From: DATBAX01 sp963762965
Lineage (GTDB): Bacteria > Acidobacteriota > Terriglobia > Terriglobales > Acidobacteriaceae
Direction of reading: 5' to 3'
DNA length: 64,000 nt
Assembly: GCA_963762965.1 (NCBI GenBank)
Contig: CAVXME010000001.1
Location: 2,914,001 to 2,978,000, forward strand
Numbering within the stretch: position 1 is the first letter of the stretch; every line of letters begins with the position of its first letter. Shown here one piece after another: positions 52,881 through 61,693 of the stretch. The notes under the pieces are model-generated. The model saw only the letters and a program-made list of their open reading frames with translations. It was not told where the DNA came from and did no database searches. The position numbers were made by a program, and so were the translations under genes.

Positions 52881-53564
52881 CTAGGAGTCCTGGTTGGTGG
52901 CGGCTTTAGCAGCCCCGAGTCCGGTATCCATTTTTTCGACAAACTCCTGCAATCGCTGCTGCAGGTTTGTGTCCAGCGCGGTGAACTCGATCCCCATGCC
53001 CACGCCTGGATCACTGGCCCGGACAATTCCCGTGGTCCGAACTTTTTCCGAGTCCATCCAGAAAATAATGACCACTTCCGTGCCGATCGTCAGCGGCAGC
53101 AGGGTCTCAACATAACATCCACGGCCACCAATGTCAGTGGCATTGGTCTGCATGTGGGCACGGCGGGCATCCGGAAAACCGATTTCGATGGGGAACAGCA
53201 CTTTGTGGCGAAGAAATTTCCGTTTGTTTTGTCCACGGTGCGCAGTCACCGGCCGATTCTGCGGGAGGGTCAAATCCCCCCAAGGGCTCTGCTGATGTTC
53301 GAGAATCTGCACTCCCACTTCGTTCTTCCGCACCGTTCCAGCGTCCACCACCCAGATCACGCGGAACCGGGCTTTCTTCTCGCCGTATTGAATGCCGATG
53401 ACATCCCCCGGCTTCAGGGTATGGCTAACGCGAGAAAGCAGAGCGCCATCGCTGCTGATGTTGCCGGCGCTGGCAGTCTGAAAGAAGGGATGGCCTTCCG
53501 AATCCATGCCCCAAACTCGGACAGGAATATCGGCTTCGACGCGGGATTCCGGTCTATTTTCCAT
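52881..53564 (-). CDS. Tandem PilZ-domain protein (c-di-GMP effector)
   Basis: 227 residues from ATG. The N-terminal domain has RPESR (RxxxR) and AGNISSDGALLS (D/NxSxxG). The second domain has RKFLRHK (R-x3-R) and TDIGGRGCYVETLL. So both c-di-GMP binding motifs appear twice. Similar proteins adjust motility or surface traits. No diguanylate cyclase lies nearby. Leftward, between bshA and the deacetylase. Confidence 0.87.
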   Translation of the reverse strand: MENRPESRVEADIPVRVWGMDSEGHPFFQTASAGNISSDGALLSRVSHTLKPGDVIGIQYGEKKARFRVIWVVDAGTVRKNEVGVQILEHQQSPWGDLTLPQNRPVTAHRGQNKRKFLRHKVLFPIEIGFPDARRAHMQTNATDIGGRGCYVETLLPLTIGTEVVIIFWMDSEKVRTTGIVRASDPGVGMGIEFTALDTNLQQRLQEFVEKMDTGLGAAKAATNQDS

Positions 53565-53695
53565 GAAATAAACGCTGCTACATCTCAGCGGCAGCCCAAT
53601 CATACCTTGGAGCATCCAGACTAGGATTACGAATTTAGCGATTTATGGTTACCAAAGGTACTTGGACCTGGGTGGTTCGAGGCCCGGCGGTTTCC

Positions 53696-54559
53696 TCAGC
53701 CGAGATCGCGATAAGAGATCAGTTCAATGCCGCTACGGGCAAATAAATCAATGGTTTTCGGAGACTTGAGCACTTGCAGTTCCTGCTCACGGGACTCGCG
53801 CAGCCGCGTGCGTACGCCCTGTAGCTCGGAATCGTTATAGCCCGGATGGCAAACAAACTCCCAGGTTCCCTCCGGAAGCTTTTCTATAATGAGGCGAAAT
53901 AAGCGGTCATCCAGAGCGCCCGTGACCACTATACCGACTGTCCCGTCGGGTGTGATCACGCCGGTTTCTTTTGCGGCTTTCCGAAACTTGCCCGCAAGAC
54001 CACCCAGCAATTTGACCTCGCTGTACCGTCTCCATAATCCCGGACGGCCGGCAGCGATCGAGATGCGAATGACTTCGAACGGATTCCTCACGGCACGAAT
54101 CCCGCGTGCCTTGGCTGCCCGCAACAGGGGCCGGAAAACTGAAGGAAACATGTGCGTGTGTTTGTGCGAGTCCAGGTGGGAGACCGTAACTCCCGCCGAT
54201 TGCAACTTGCGGATTTGCGCCGTGATTTCGGCTTCGACTTGATCTGCATTGAGCCGCCCTGTCAATGCTCGCAGAGAAAATTTACCGATGCCATCCTCAA
54301 AATGCTCGGGGTTTGCGCTACTAACGAGACTGGAAACCTGGTTGGCCGCAAGCACGGGAGAACCATCCACCAGCACCACATGACATCCGACGCTCAGCCT
54401 CGGCACCGATTGCGCCTGGCGAACTGCGTCGTCGAAAGCCGGACCATCTGCCATCAGCGTGGAGGAAGTCACCACACCCTGCTCATGCGCCTCGACGATG
54501 GCGCGATTCACGCCACGAGTCAGGCCAAAATCGTCAGCATTAATGATCAGACGCCGCAC
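53696..54559 (-). CDS. ChbG/HpnK-type carbohydrate deacetylase
   Basis: 287 residues. The metal site is built by NADDFGLTRGVNRAI at residues 7-21 and VSHLDSHKHTHMFPS near residue 128. The polysaccharide deacetylase fold of the YdjC family fits. In hopanoid producers the HpnK member removes an acetyl group from the side-chain sugar, in others the ChbG member acts on chitobiose. No other hopanoid gene is in the window, so HpnK stays tentative. Confidence 0.85.
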   Translation of the reverse strand: MRRLIINADDFGLTRGVNRAIVEAHEQGVVTSSTLMADGPAFDDAVRQAQSVPRLSVGCHVVLVDGSPVLAANQVSSLVSSANPEHFEDGIGKFSLRALTGRLNADQVEAEITAQIRKLQSAGVTVSHLDSHKHTHMFPSVFRPLLRAAKARGIRAVRNPFEVIRISIAAGRPGLWRRYSEVKLLGGLAGKFRKAAKETGVITPDGTVGIVVTGALDDRLFRLIIEKLPEGTWEFVCHPGYNDSELQGVRTRLRESREQELQVLKSPKTIDLFARSGIELISYRDLG

Positions 54560-54874
54560 GCGAGAGTGTAGCTTGAACTGCGGTCAGCTGTCAGCAGTAG
54601 CTATCAGCCGTCAGTTGTCAGCCTTCAGCAAAAACCTGAAGCGTAACGTTCGTCATGACAAATACTTGCGAAGAACCGAAAGGGATGCAAAGTTAGAATT
54701 CTCTGGGCTCCGAATGCCCGTGCTATGGGTTGAGCTGAGAGCTGACGGCTGACAGCCCTTCCCGTTTGACCGCCATTTCCGCGCCCACGTATACTGACTC
54801 ATCAGTCCTTCCGAATAGATGCCCCTCATCTTTCGCGAACCTCCCGCAAGGTATTTCTCTGACACGGGAGCGAG
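54560..54874. repeat. Intergenic stretch with CAGCTGACGGCTGACAG-type repeats
   Basis: GGTCAGCTGTCAGC and TCAGCCGTCAGTTGTCAGCC (about 54582-54622) face AGCTGACGGCTGACAGCC at 54740-54757. A related piece occurs at 62505-62530. No gene is seen here. Confidence 0.55.
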
Positions 54875-54951
54875 GGGCGGTTAGCTCAGCTGGTTAGAGC
54901 GCCTGCCTTACAAGCAGGAGGTCGCAGGTTCGAGTCCTGCACTGCCCACCA
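54875..54951 (+). tRNA. tRNA-Val (anticodon TAC)
   Basis: 77 bases with an encoded CCA. Acceptor GGGCGGT pairs ACTGCCC (one G-U). D-arm TAGCTCAGCTGGTTAGAGC, anticodon stem CCTGC/GCAGG with loop CTTACAA and anticodon TAC, T-arm GGTTCGAGTCC. Standard structure. Confidence 0.97.
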
Positions 54952-54979
54952 GTTCGGTAATTCCGGTAACAAAACCGGG

Positions 54980-55210
54980 ATGTAGGTCAACTACACGGAG
55001 GGTGACCTAACGCCCGAAATGCGAGACATCAAGCGCCATCTCCAGAGCTGCCCACACTGCCGAGCTGTCTATGAAAGCTCCCGGAACATTGTCCGATTGC
55101 TGGGCGACAGAACGTATTCGAACTGCGGCGTGGTTTTAGTCAACAATTGTACGAGCGATTATTCAGGACACGTTGACTTGCAATTCGTGTCACTTCTCAC
55201 TGCGATCTGA
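54980..55210 (+). pseudogene. Remnant of a zinc-finger anti-sigma-type protein
   Basis: Reading from 54986 the frame gives VNYTEGDLTPEMRDIKRHLQ followed by SCPHCRAVYESSRN, the zf-HC2 pattern H-x3-C-x2-C. A TAG comes right after an ATG at 54980, and the sequence loses sense after about 55110. So this is probably a decayed copy of a zf-HC2 gene just behind tRNA-Val. Confidence 0.6.
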
Positions 55211-55228
55211 ATCATATCGTACGACTCC

Positions 55229-56086
55229 ATGAATATTGCCAAACAAGAACTCTCCGCGGATTCGTCGAAAATTACGTTGGAGCCGAAACTTGGCCCGCTC
55301 GCAGCCCTTCGCGCCCACTGGCCTGAGTACCTCATGGAAGCAGGTCTCCTGGGTACGTTCATGGTGGCGGCTTGCGTGTTCGGAGCGCTCTACGAATTTC
55401 CGCTCTCCTCCGTGCACCAAGCAATCATGTCCAGCCTCTCGCGACGGCTTCTCATGGGGATCTCCATGGGACTTACCGCTGCTGCGCTCATTTACTCGCC
55501 CTGGGGAAAACAATCCGGAGCACACATCAACCCTTCCGTGACAATCACTTTCTTTCGGTTGGGCAAGATCAAGGGATGGGACGTTCTTTTTTATATCGCA
55601 GCGCAATTCATGGGTGCTGTGCTGGGCGTGGCGCTGGTAGGACTTCTTCTGGGGAAGGCAGTCTCGGATCCGGCGGTTCGGTACGTCGTCACCATTCCTG
55701 GACCCCATGGGCCGTGGGTGGCATTGCTCGCCGAATTCATCATCGCGGCCGGAATGATGTCGCTTGTACTTTATTTTTCTAACCACCACCGGCTGGCCGG
55801 ATATACAGGCGTTTTCGCCGGCATTCTGGTCGCCACCTACATAACGATTGAAGCGCCGTTCTCCGGTATGAGCATGAATCCCGCGCGGACGCTCGGCTCG
55901 GCATTTCCTCCGATGATTTGGGATGGACTCTGGGTCTATTTGACCGCGCCCCCGCTGGGCATGCTGTTTGCCGCCGAACTCTATCTGTGGCGGAACGGAC
56001 AACAGGCAGTGAAGTGCTGCAAGCTCCACCACAACAACGACAAACGTTGCATCTTCTGCGGAGCCAATGGAGGATTCGCATCATGA
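55229..56086 (+). CDS. Aquaporin/glycerol-channel (MIP) family protein
   Basis: 285 residues, six membrane helices. The two pore loops read INPSVTITF (NPS in place of NPA) and MNPARTLGSAF (the second loop with R in the selectivity filter). The arrangement is that of MIP channels for water or small solutes. A C-terminal tail with KCCKLHHNNDKRC, then IFCGANG, has five cysteines in about 20 residues, unusual for the family and perhaps metal-binding. The stop overlaps the ATG of the next, broken gene (ATGA). Confidence 0.88.
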   Translation: MNIAKQELSADSSKITLEPKLGPLAALRAHWPEYLMEAGLLGTFMVAACVFGALYEFPLSSVHQAIMSSLSRRLLMGISMGLTAAALIYSPWGKQSGAHINPSVTITFFRLGKIKGWDVLFYIAAQFMGAVLGVALVGLLLGKAVSDPAVRYVVTIPGPHGPWVALLAEFIIAAGMMSLVLYFSNHHRLAGYTGVFAGILVATYITIEAPFSGMSMNPARTLGSAFPPMIWDGLWVYLTAPPLGMLFAAELYLWRNGQQAVKCCKLHHNNDKRCIFCGANGGFAS

Positions 56087-56315
56087 GTGACAATCACTAC
56101 GACGTAATCATCATTGGAACCGGCGCGGGTGGCGGAACGCTCGCCTCTTACCTGGCTCGGTCGGCAAGCGCATCCTGGTCCTTGAGCGCGGCGATTACGT
56201 TTCCCGTGAGAAAGCAAATTGGGATACTCAAGTCGTTAACGTTGATGCCCACTACAACACGAAAGAGTCGGGGCTCGACAAGCATGACGGGGCTACCGTC
56301 AGTGGAGTTGTGTGA
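56083..56315 (+). pseudogene. Truncated, frameshifted GMC oxidoreductase
   Basis: From the ATG the frame reads DNHYDVIIIGTGAGGGTLAS then YLARS, the FAD start of GMC oxidoreductases. Just past 56160 the frame must shift by one base to continue GKRILVLERGDYVSREKANW and then DAHYNTKESGLDKHDG, a clear GMC continuation. After about 70 residues it ends at TGA (56313-56315). The rest of the enzyme is gone. So it is a relict gene once coupled to the aquaporin. Confidence 0.8.
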
Positions 56316-56493
56316 GGACGGCCGTGTGGGGATGGGTCTCCGACCCGTCCGCCGAGCGCAGCAGTCGCTGTGATGGCGTCTCCCCCGAAATCAAAAGGGA
56401 ATCTGGAGTTTCTCGGTTAAAATGTCGGTTTGTTGTGGAATTCCCAGTCCCAAACCCGACCCAGGGGAGTCACCGCGTAGCCGGAGGCGAGCC

Positions 56494-58386
56494 ATGAAAA
56501 TTCTCGCGAGTTCTCTGCGACGGGGGACAATCTTCATTGTGACCTCTGCCTTTGTTGTTTCTGGCGCGCTAGCAGGCGGCCAACAGCCGCGTACTCTTTC
56601 CGGCTTCGTTGAGACCTTAGATGGCGAGCGGTTACCAGACGTGGCCGTGCAGGTGACCAATGGTGGGAGCGCCACAACTTCCGCTTCGGGTGAGTTCACG
56701 ATTTCCCTCCCGCCACGTATCCAGCCCGGCGACCCACTGAGACTGTCTCTTGGCGACGAGTGGATCATCACCAGCCCTTGGGAAGGGAATAGCTTCACTC
56801 CCCTGAGCGATTCCGACATTATGCGCATCCGCGTCGCGCATAAGGGCGACCCGAAAGTCCTTGCCAATCCGAATCTGGTCAAACAGATCGTTGTAGGCGT
56901 TTCAACGCAAATGAACTCGAAACTTGCGCCGGGCGTGGCGCCGGACGAACTAATAGCCGATAAGGCACAGACACTGGGTTTTTCCGCGGATCAGATTAAA
57001 TTGGCTATCGATGACTGGAGCAAGAAAGTGCAGGTGCCTTATCAGAAAGGATTGGCGGCGCTGTACGCACGGCGCTATTCGGAGGCGAGTGAATTCCTCC
57101 AGCAATCGGTCAATTCCACAGACAACGATCAAGTGCAAAAGTACATTTCGCTGGCCAAGGCCGAATACCAATTGGGACGTTTCAGCGAGGCCCAGGCGTC
57201 TCTTATAAAGGCGCGCGAAATACAGCCTGCCAACTCAATCGTGTTGAACGATCTCGGCACAGTGTTGACCGAAGAAGCGGCGTACCCTGAAGCAGAAACC
57301 ACGCTCCAATTGGCTGCGGCGATTGATGAAAGGTCGCTCGGGTCCGACGATCCGCAGGTGGCGACAGAGCACAATAATTTAGGCGCTGTGTTTCAACTGG
57401 AGGGCAAGTTCGTTGATGCGGAGTCTCTTTATCGGTTGGCGCTGGCGATCCATGAGAAAACCATCGGATCGGATCACCCGCTCGTTGCTATGGATCTCAA
57501 TAACATGGCTAGTCTGCTTCAAAAGCAGGGTCGGTATGCAGACGCAGAACCGCTATACATACAATCTTTGGCCATCGTTGAGAAGAAGCTGGGACCAGAT
57601 CACCGTGAGGTCGCAACCGGCCTCAATAACTTGGCGGACCTTTATCGTATGGAAGGCAAGTACGCCGATGCCATTCCGCTTTATCAACGGTCACTGGCAA
57701 TCAACGAAAGGGCGCTCGGCCCAGACCATCCGCAGTTTGCCAGCGGGTTAGCCAATCTAGCATTGCTTTACTTCGATCTTCACAGATACAGCGAAGCGGA
57801 ACCGATTTTAAAGCGGGCACTCGCAATCGACGAAAAAGCGCTCGGGCCTGACCATCCGCAGTTCGCCGCGCACCTCGGTAGATTAGCAGAAATCTATCGT
57901 ATTCAGGGGCGGTATGCGGAAGCTGAACCACTGTCCCGTCGAGCGTTGACGATTGCCGAAAAGGCACTCGGGCCGGACAACCTCAACGTAGCAGTTGCCC
58001 TTGATAGCTTGGCAGACCTATATCGCAACGAGGGCAAATATACTGACGCGGAGCCGCTTTTCCAGCGAGCGTTGTCCATCATTGAAGAGAAGCTGGGGCC
58101 AGACCACCCTTCGGTGGCGATGAACCTCAACAATACGGCTCTGCTATACGAGAAGGAGCGAAAGTATCCTGAGGCCGAGCAACTTTACAAGCGGGCGTTG
58201 GCGATTTATGAGAAGGCCTTTGGCCCGGATCATCCGAGCGTAGCAACAGTTGACGCAAACCTAGCATCTGTTGTCCGAAAGTTGGGCCGGAACGAAGAAG
58301 CCGACCTTTACGAACAGCAGGCTGCCAAGATTCGCGAGAAGAGTGTTCTACAAAATCCGGCCTCGCCCCAGGATAAGAGCAAATAG
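56494..58386 (+). CDS. Secreted TPR-repeat protein
   Basis: 630 residues from an ATG with GGAGGCGAG upstream. A signal peptide (IFIVTSAFVVSGALA) leads to a carboxypeptidase-regulatory-like beta domain (RTLSGFVETLDGERLPDVAV). From about residue 240 eight units of 42 residues repeat, each with a phrase like ALAIxEKxLGPDHPxVA and LNNLAxLYxxxGKYxxAExL. They are kinesin-light-chain type TPRs that bind peptides. Its end overlaps the longer frame of the next gene. Confidence 0.9.
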   Translation: MKILASSLRRGTIFIVTSAFVVSGALAGGQQPRTLSGFVETLDGERLPDVAVQVTNGGSATTSASGEFTISLPPRIQPGDPLRLSLGDEWIITSPWEGNSFTPLSDSDIMRIRVAHKGDPKVLANPNLVKQIVVGVSTQMNSKLAPGVAPDELIADKAQTLGFSADQIKLAIDDWSKKVQVPYQKGLAALYARRYSEASEFLQQSVNSTDNDQVQKYISLAKAEYQLGRFSEAQASLIKAREIQPANSIVLNDLGTVLTEEAAYPEAETTLQLAAAIDERSLGSDDPQVATEHNNLGAVFQLEGKFVDAESLYRLALAIHEKTIGSDHPLVAMDLNNMASLLQKQGRYADAEPLYIQSLAIVEKKLGPDHREVATGLNNLADLYRMEGKYADAIPLYQRSLAINERALGPDHPQFASGLANLALLYFDLHRYSEAEPILKRALAIDEKALGPDHPQFAAHLGRLAEIYRIQGRYAEAEPLSRRALTIAEKALGPDNLNVAVALDSLADLYRNEGKYTDAEPLFQRALSIIEEKLGPDHPSVAMNLNNTALLYEKERKYPEAEQLYKRALAIYEKAFGPDHPSVATVDANLASVVRKLGRNEEADLYEQQAAKIREKSVLQNPASPQDKSK

Positions 58387-58543
58387 GACCCGATACCTTT
58401 TCGATGAAGTAGCGGCCCTCCCCTTATTCTCCTCTCCGAAATTCCGCGACCAAATTCATTCTTTTGAATCTAACCAACCTATCCCAGCTATCCGAGCGCA
58501 GCCAAAATCTGAAATAATCTCTTTCACCCGACTGAGACCGATC

Positions 58544-60214
58544 ATGGCGAAACCAATATTACTAAGCGTGGATGACGATTCCGACGTCTTGCGATCCATT
58601 GAGCGCGACTTGCGGTCGCAGTACGGCGCCGAGTATCGCGTCATCGGCAGCGATTCGCCCGAGGGGGCGCTGACTCTTCTAAAGCAGTTAAAGGTCCGCA
58701 ATGACAGCGTGGCCCTCCTGCTCGCCGACCAGCGCATGCCGCACATGGACGGCGTGGAATTCCTGAAAGAAGCCACCGACCTTTTCCCCAAAGCCAAGAG
58801 AGCGTTACTCACCGCCTACGCCGACACCAACGCCGCCATCAGCGCCATTAATCTGGTGAGCATCGATTACTTTTTTCTGAAGCCGTGGGATCCGCCCGCC
58901 GAGCACCTGTACCCGCAGTTGGACGACCTGCTCGATGACTGGCAAGCCTCTTATAGACCGGCGTTCGAGGGAATCCGCGTCTTGGGCACGCGCTGGGCGC
59001 CGAAGTCGTATGAGCTGCGGGATTTTCTGGCCCGCAACCGCGTGCCATATCAATGGATCGATGTTGAGCAATCCGCAGGTGATCCCGAAACCAAGCGTCT
59101 CCTCGAGGCCCTAGGCGACGAAGCCGCCAGCCTCCCCATCGTGCTCTTCCAGGATGGGTCGAAACTTCTCGAAGGCGTCCCTGCCGATGTTGCCCAAAAG
59201 GTCGGTCTGCGAACGCGTGCCCAAACCGATTTCTACGATCTGGCGATCATCGGCGGAGGACCGGCTGGTCTGGCTGCTGCTGTTTATGGCGCTTCGGAAG
59301 GTCTGCACACGGTGATGATCGAGCGCGAAGCTCCGGGCGGCCAGGCAGGAATGAGTTCGCGCATCGAAAACTATCTGGGATTCCCCGCCGGACTCAGTGG
59401 TGGCGATCTTGCCCGTCGCGCAGTCGCCCAAGCTCAGCGTTTTGGCGTAGAAATTCTCGCGCCGCAGGAAGTCGTTGGCCTGCGGACAGAAGGCTCTTAT
59501 CGCTTCCTCAAATTGGGAGACGGCAGTGAGATCTCCTGCCACGCGCTGATGATCGCCACAGGAGTCCAGTGGCGAAGACTTGACGCTCCAGGCATCGATC
59601 GTTTGCAGGGCGCGGGCATCTACTATGGCGGTGGCGCCACGGAGGCATTGTCCTGCAAAGGCGAGATCGTCTATATCGTAGGCGGAGCTAACTCTGCCGG
59701 CCAGGCAGCCATGAATTTCGCGAAGTTCGCTGAGCGCGTGGTGATCTTGGTGCGCGGAGATTCTCTCGCCAGTACCATGTCGCAATATCTGATTGACCAG
59801 ATCAAGGAGACCCCCAACATTCAGCTCTGGGCCCACGCCAGCGTGTCCGAAGCCCATGGCGCTACGCATCTGGAGGAAATCTCGGTCTTGTGCTCAGACA
59901 CCAACAAGCTCGAGCGCGTCCCTGCCACTTCCATGTTCATCTTTATTGGGGCCTTGCCGCGCACCGATTGGCTGGCAGGCATGGTCGAGCGCGACGACCG
60001 CGGGTTTATTCTCACCGGCCCCGATCTTATCCAAAACGGCGAACGCCCCAAGGGATGGACGCTCGACCGCGATCCCTTCCTGCTGGAGACCAATGTCCCC
60101 GGCCTTTTTGCGGTCGGCGACGTGCGCCACGGTTCCGTGAAGCGTGTTGCTTCTGGAGTTGGCGAAGGGTCCGTGGCCGTGCAGTTCATCCATCAATATT
60201 TGAGCAAGGTATAA
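58544..60214 (+). CDS. Response-regulator receiver fused to a thioredoxin reductase-like flavoprotein
   Basis: 556 residues from ATG MAKPILLSVDDDSDVLRS. Residues about 1-130 are a receiver domain (DDD near the start, LLLADQRMPHMDG with the phospho-Asp, LKPW with the Lys). Residues about 140-230 look like a glutaredoxin-type fold without CxxC (RVPYQWIDVEQSAGDPETKR). Then an FAD/NADPH module (IIGGGPAGLAAAVYG, YIVGGANSAGQAAMNFA). The usual CxxC redox pair is missing, replaced by IYYGGGATEALSCKG. It is followed directly by a kinase gene. Confidence 0.88.
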   Translation: MAKPILLSVDDDSDVLRSIERDLRSQYGAEYRVIGSDSPEGALTLLKQLKVRNDSVALLLADQRMPHMDGVEFLKEATDLFPKAKRALLTAYADTNAAISAINLVSIDYFFLKPWDPPAEHLYPQLDDLLDDWQASYRPAFEGIRVLGTRWAPKSYELRDFLARNRVPYQWIDVEQSAGDPETKRLLEALGDEAASLPIVLFQDGSKLLEGVPADVAQKVGLRTRAQTDFYDLAIIGGGPAGLAAAVYGASEGLHTVMIEREAPGGQAGMSSRIENYLGFPAGLSGGDLARRAVAQAQRFGVEILAPQEVVGLRTEGSYRFLKLGDGSEISCHALMIATGVQWRRLDAPGIDRLQGAGIYYGGGATEALSCKGEIVYIVGGANSAGQAAMNFAKFAERVVILVRGDSLASTMSQYLIDQIKETPNIQLWAHASVSEAHGATHLEEISVLCSDTNKLERVPATSMFIFIGALPRTDWLAGMVERDDRGFILTGPDLIQNGERPKGWTLDRDPFLLETNVPGLFAVGDVRHGSVKRVASGVGEGSVAVQFIHQYLSKV

Positions 60215-61633
60215 ATGGCCGACATATCAGAACTAAAGCGTGTTCCTGCATTCGCCGATCTGCCTGACGATCAACTCGTCTGGTTTCTCAGCCAGTCCAA
60301 GGAGCTTAACCTCAAGGCAGGGGAAAGCTACTCCCGCCAGGGCGATCCCGCCGACGCCATGTTTGTAATCCTCGAAGGAGAGCTTCAAGGCCGCGGCGAA
60401 TTCAACGGCGAGACCTTCATATTTAGCACCAAGGCGGGCGACATCACTGGAGTTTTGCCCTTTTCGAGAATGAAAACATTTACCGTCGGCGGACGGGCGG
60501 TGATGGACAGCCGTGCCCTCCGCTTCCAGGCCTCCCAATTTCCCGAGCTAGTACAGAAAATGCCGGAGCTGACGCAGCGCCTGGTCGGCATGATGTCCGA
60601 CCGGATTCGCGAGACCACTCGGGTCGAGCAGCAGCGCGACCGTTTGGCCGGTCTGGGAAAACTTTCCGCCGGCCTGGCGCATGAACTCAACAATCCAGCT
60701 TCCGCCGCCAAACGCGCCGCCGGCCTGCTGCGGGAAGTGTTCATGCGCATCAAGCACGCCAGCCAGGATTTGGGAAGGCGTAATCTTACCCCGGAGCAGC
60801 GAGCGGAAATCGAGAAGCTGGAAGCCTCTTTCATCCAACCCAGCGAACCTCCGCCCGACACGCTGACCATCACCGACCTGGAAGACCAGATTGATTCTTT
60901 GCTGCGCAGTCACGGGCAGAACGACCTTTGGCAACTTGCCGCCGATCTTGCACGCAAGAACGTCAAGCCTGAAGTGCTCGAATCCTTGTTTGCCAATCTC
61001 GGTCCTGACATCGCCCGCGCCGCGCTGGTGAGAATTGCCGCGTCCGTCGAGATTGCCAACCTGTTGAACGAAGTGGAAAGCAGTACGTCACGAATATCCG
61101 ATCTGGTCCGTGCCATCAAGGAGTACACCTACATGGACCAGTCGCAGGCACAAAATGTCGACGTCATCAAAGGCCTGGAAAACACACTGACGATCCTGAA
61201 CTACAAGCTCAAGCGTGGCGTGACGGTGCACCGCGAGTACGAAAAAATTCCGCTTCTCGTAAATTCCTACGGCAGTGAGCTCAATCAGGTCTGGACCAAT
61301 ATTATTGACAATGCCATCGACGCGATGGGGGCCAAAGGCGACATTCGCATTCGAACTTACCGCGAGGACGACTGCGTGGTGGTTGAAATCGCCGATAACG
61401 GCCCCGGCATTTCACCCGAAGTAAAGGCCCACATTTTCGAACCGTTCTTCACCACCAAGGGAGTCGGAGAGGGGACCGGGCTGGGACTCGACACCGTTCA
61501 ACGCATTGTCCGCAAACACCAGGGGACCATTCAGGTGGATTCAAAGCCCGGGGACACGCGTTTTCGAGTTTACCTTCCGCTGGTGGGCGGCCCCGCCAGG
61601 CATACCATTCAGTATAAAAATCCCATGGCCTAA
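60215..61633 (+). CDS. Histidine kinase with N-terminal cyclic-nucleotide-binding domain
   Basis: 472 residues. The ATG starts right after the stop of the fusion gene. Residues about 10-125 form a cNMP-binding/CRP-like domain (RQGDPADAMFVILEGEL). The kinase core has GKLSAGLAHELNNPASAAKR (phospho-His), VWTNIIDNAIDAMG (N box), VEIADNGPGISPEVK, and GEGTGLGLDTVQRIV. No transmembrane segment is seen, so it is cytosolic. It likely phosphorylates the receiver of its neighbour, an inference from adjacency. Confidence 0.92.
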   Translation: MADISELKRVPAFADLPDDQLVWFLSQSKELNLKAGESYSRQGDPADAMFVILEGELQGRGEFNGETFIFSTKAGDITGVLPFSRMKTFTVGGRAVMDSRALRFQASQFPELVQKMPELTQRLVGMMSDRIRETTRVEQQRDRLAGLGKLSAGLAHELNNPASAAKRAAGLLREVFMRIKHASQDLGRRNLTPEQRAEIEKLEASFIQPSEPPPDTLTITDLEDQIDSLLRSHGQNDLWQLAADLARKNVKPEVLESLFANLGPDIARAALVRIAASVEIANLLNEVESSTSRISDLVRAIKEYTYMDQSQAQNVDVIKGLENTLTILNYKLKRGVTVHREYEKIPLLVNSYGSELNQVWTNIIDNAIDAMGAKGDIRIRTYREDDCVVVEIADNGPGISPEVKAHIFEPFFTTKGVGEGTGLGLDTVQRIVRKHQGTIQVDSKPGDTRFRVYLPLVGGPARHTIQYKNPMA

Positions 61634-61690
61634 AGCCTAAATCCTAGAGCCCAGAGCCTAAAGCCCAGAGCCTAAAGCCCAGAGCCTGAA
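61634..61690. repeat. Tandem 14-base repeat GCCTAAAGCCCAGA
   Basis: Units at 61656-61669 and 61670-61683 are identical, with partial copies on both sides. It separates the kinase gene from tpiA. Type and origin unknown. Confidence 0.8.
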
Positions 61691-61693
61691 GTT

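Noticed and set aside
58271..58543. 91-codon extension of the receiver fusion
   Set aside because: Overlaps the TPR gene in another frame and precedes the typical receiver start MAKPILLSVDDD.
61634..61690. CRISPR or regulatory array
   Set aside because: Simple 14-base tandem without spacers.
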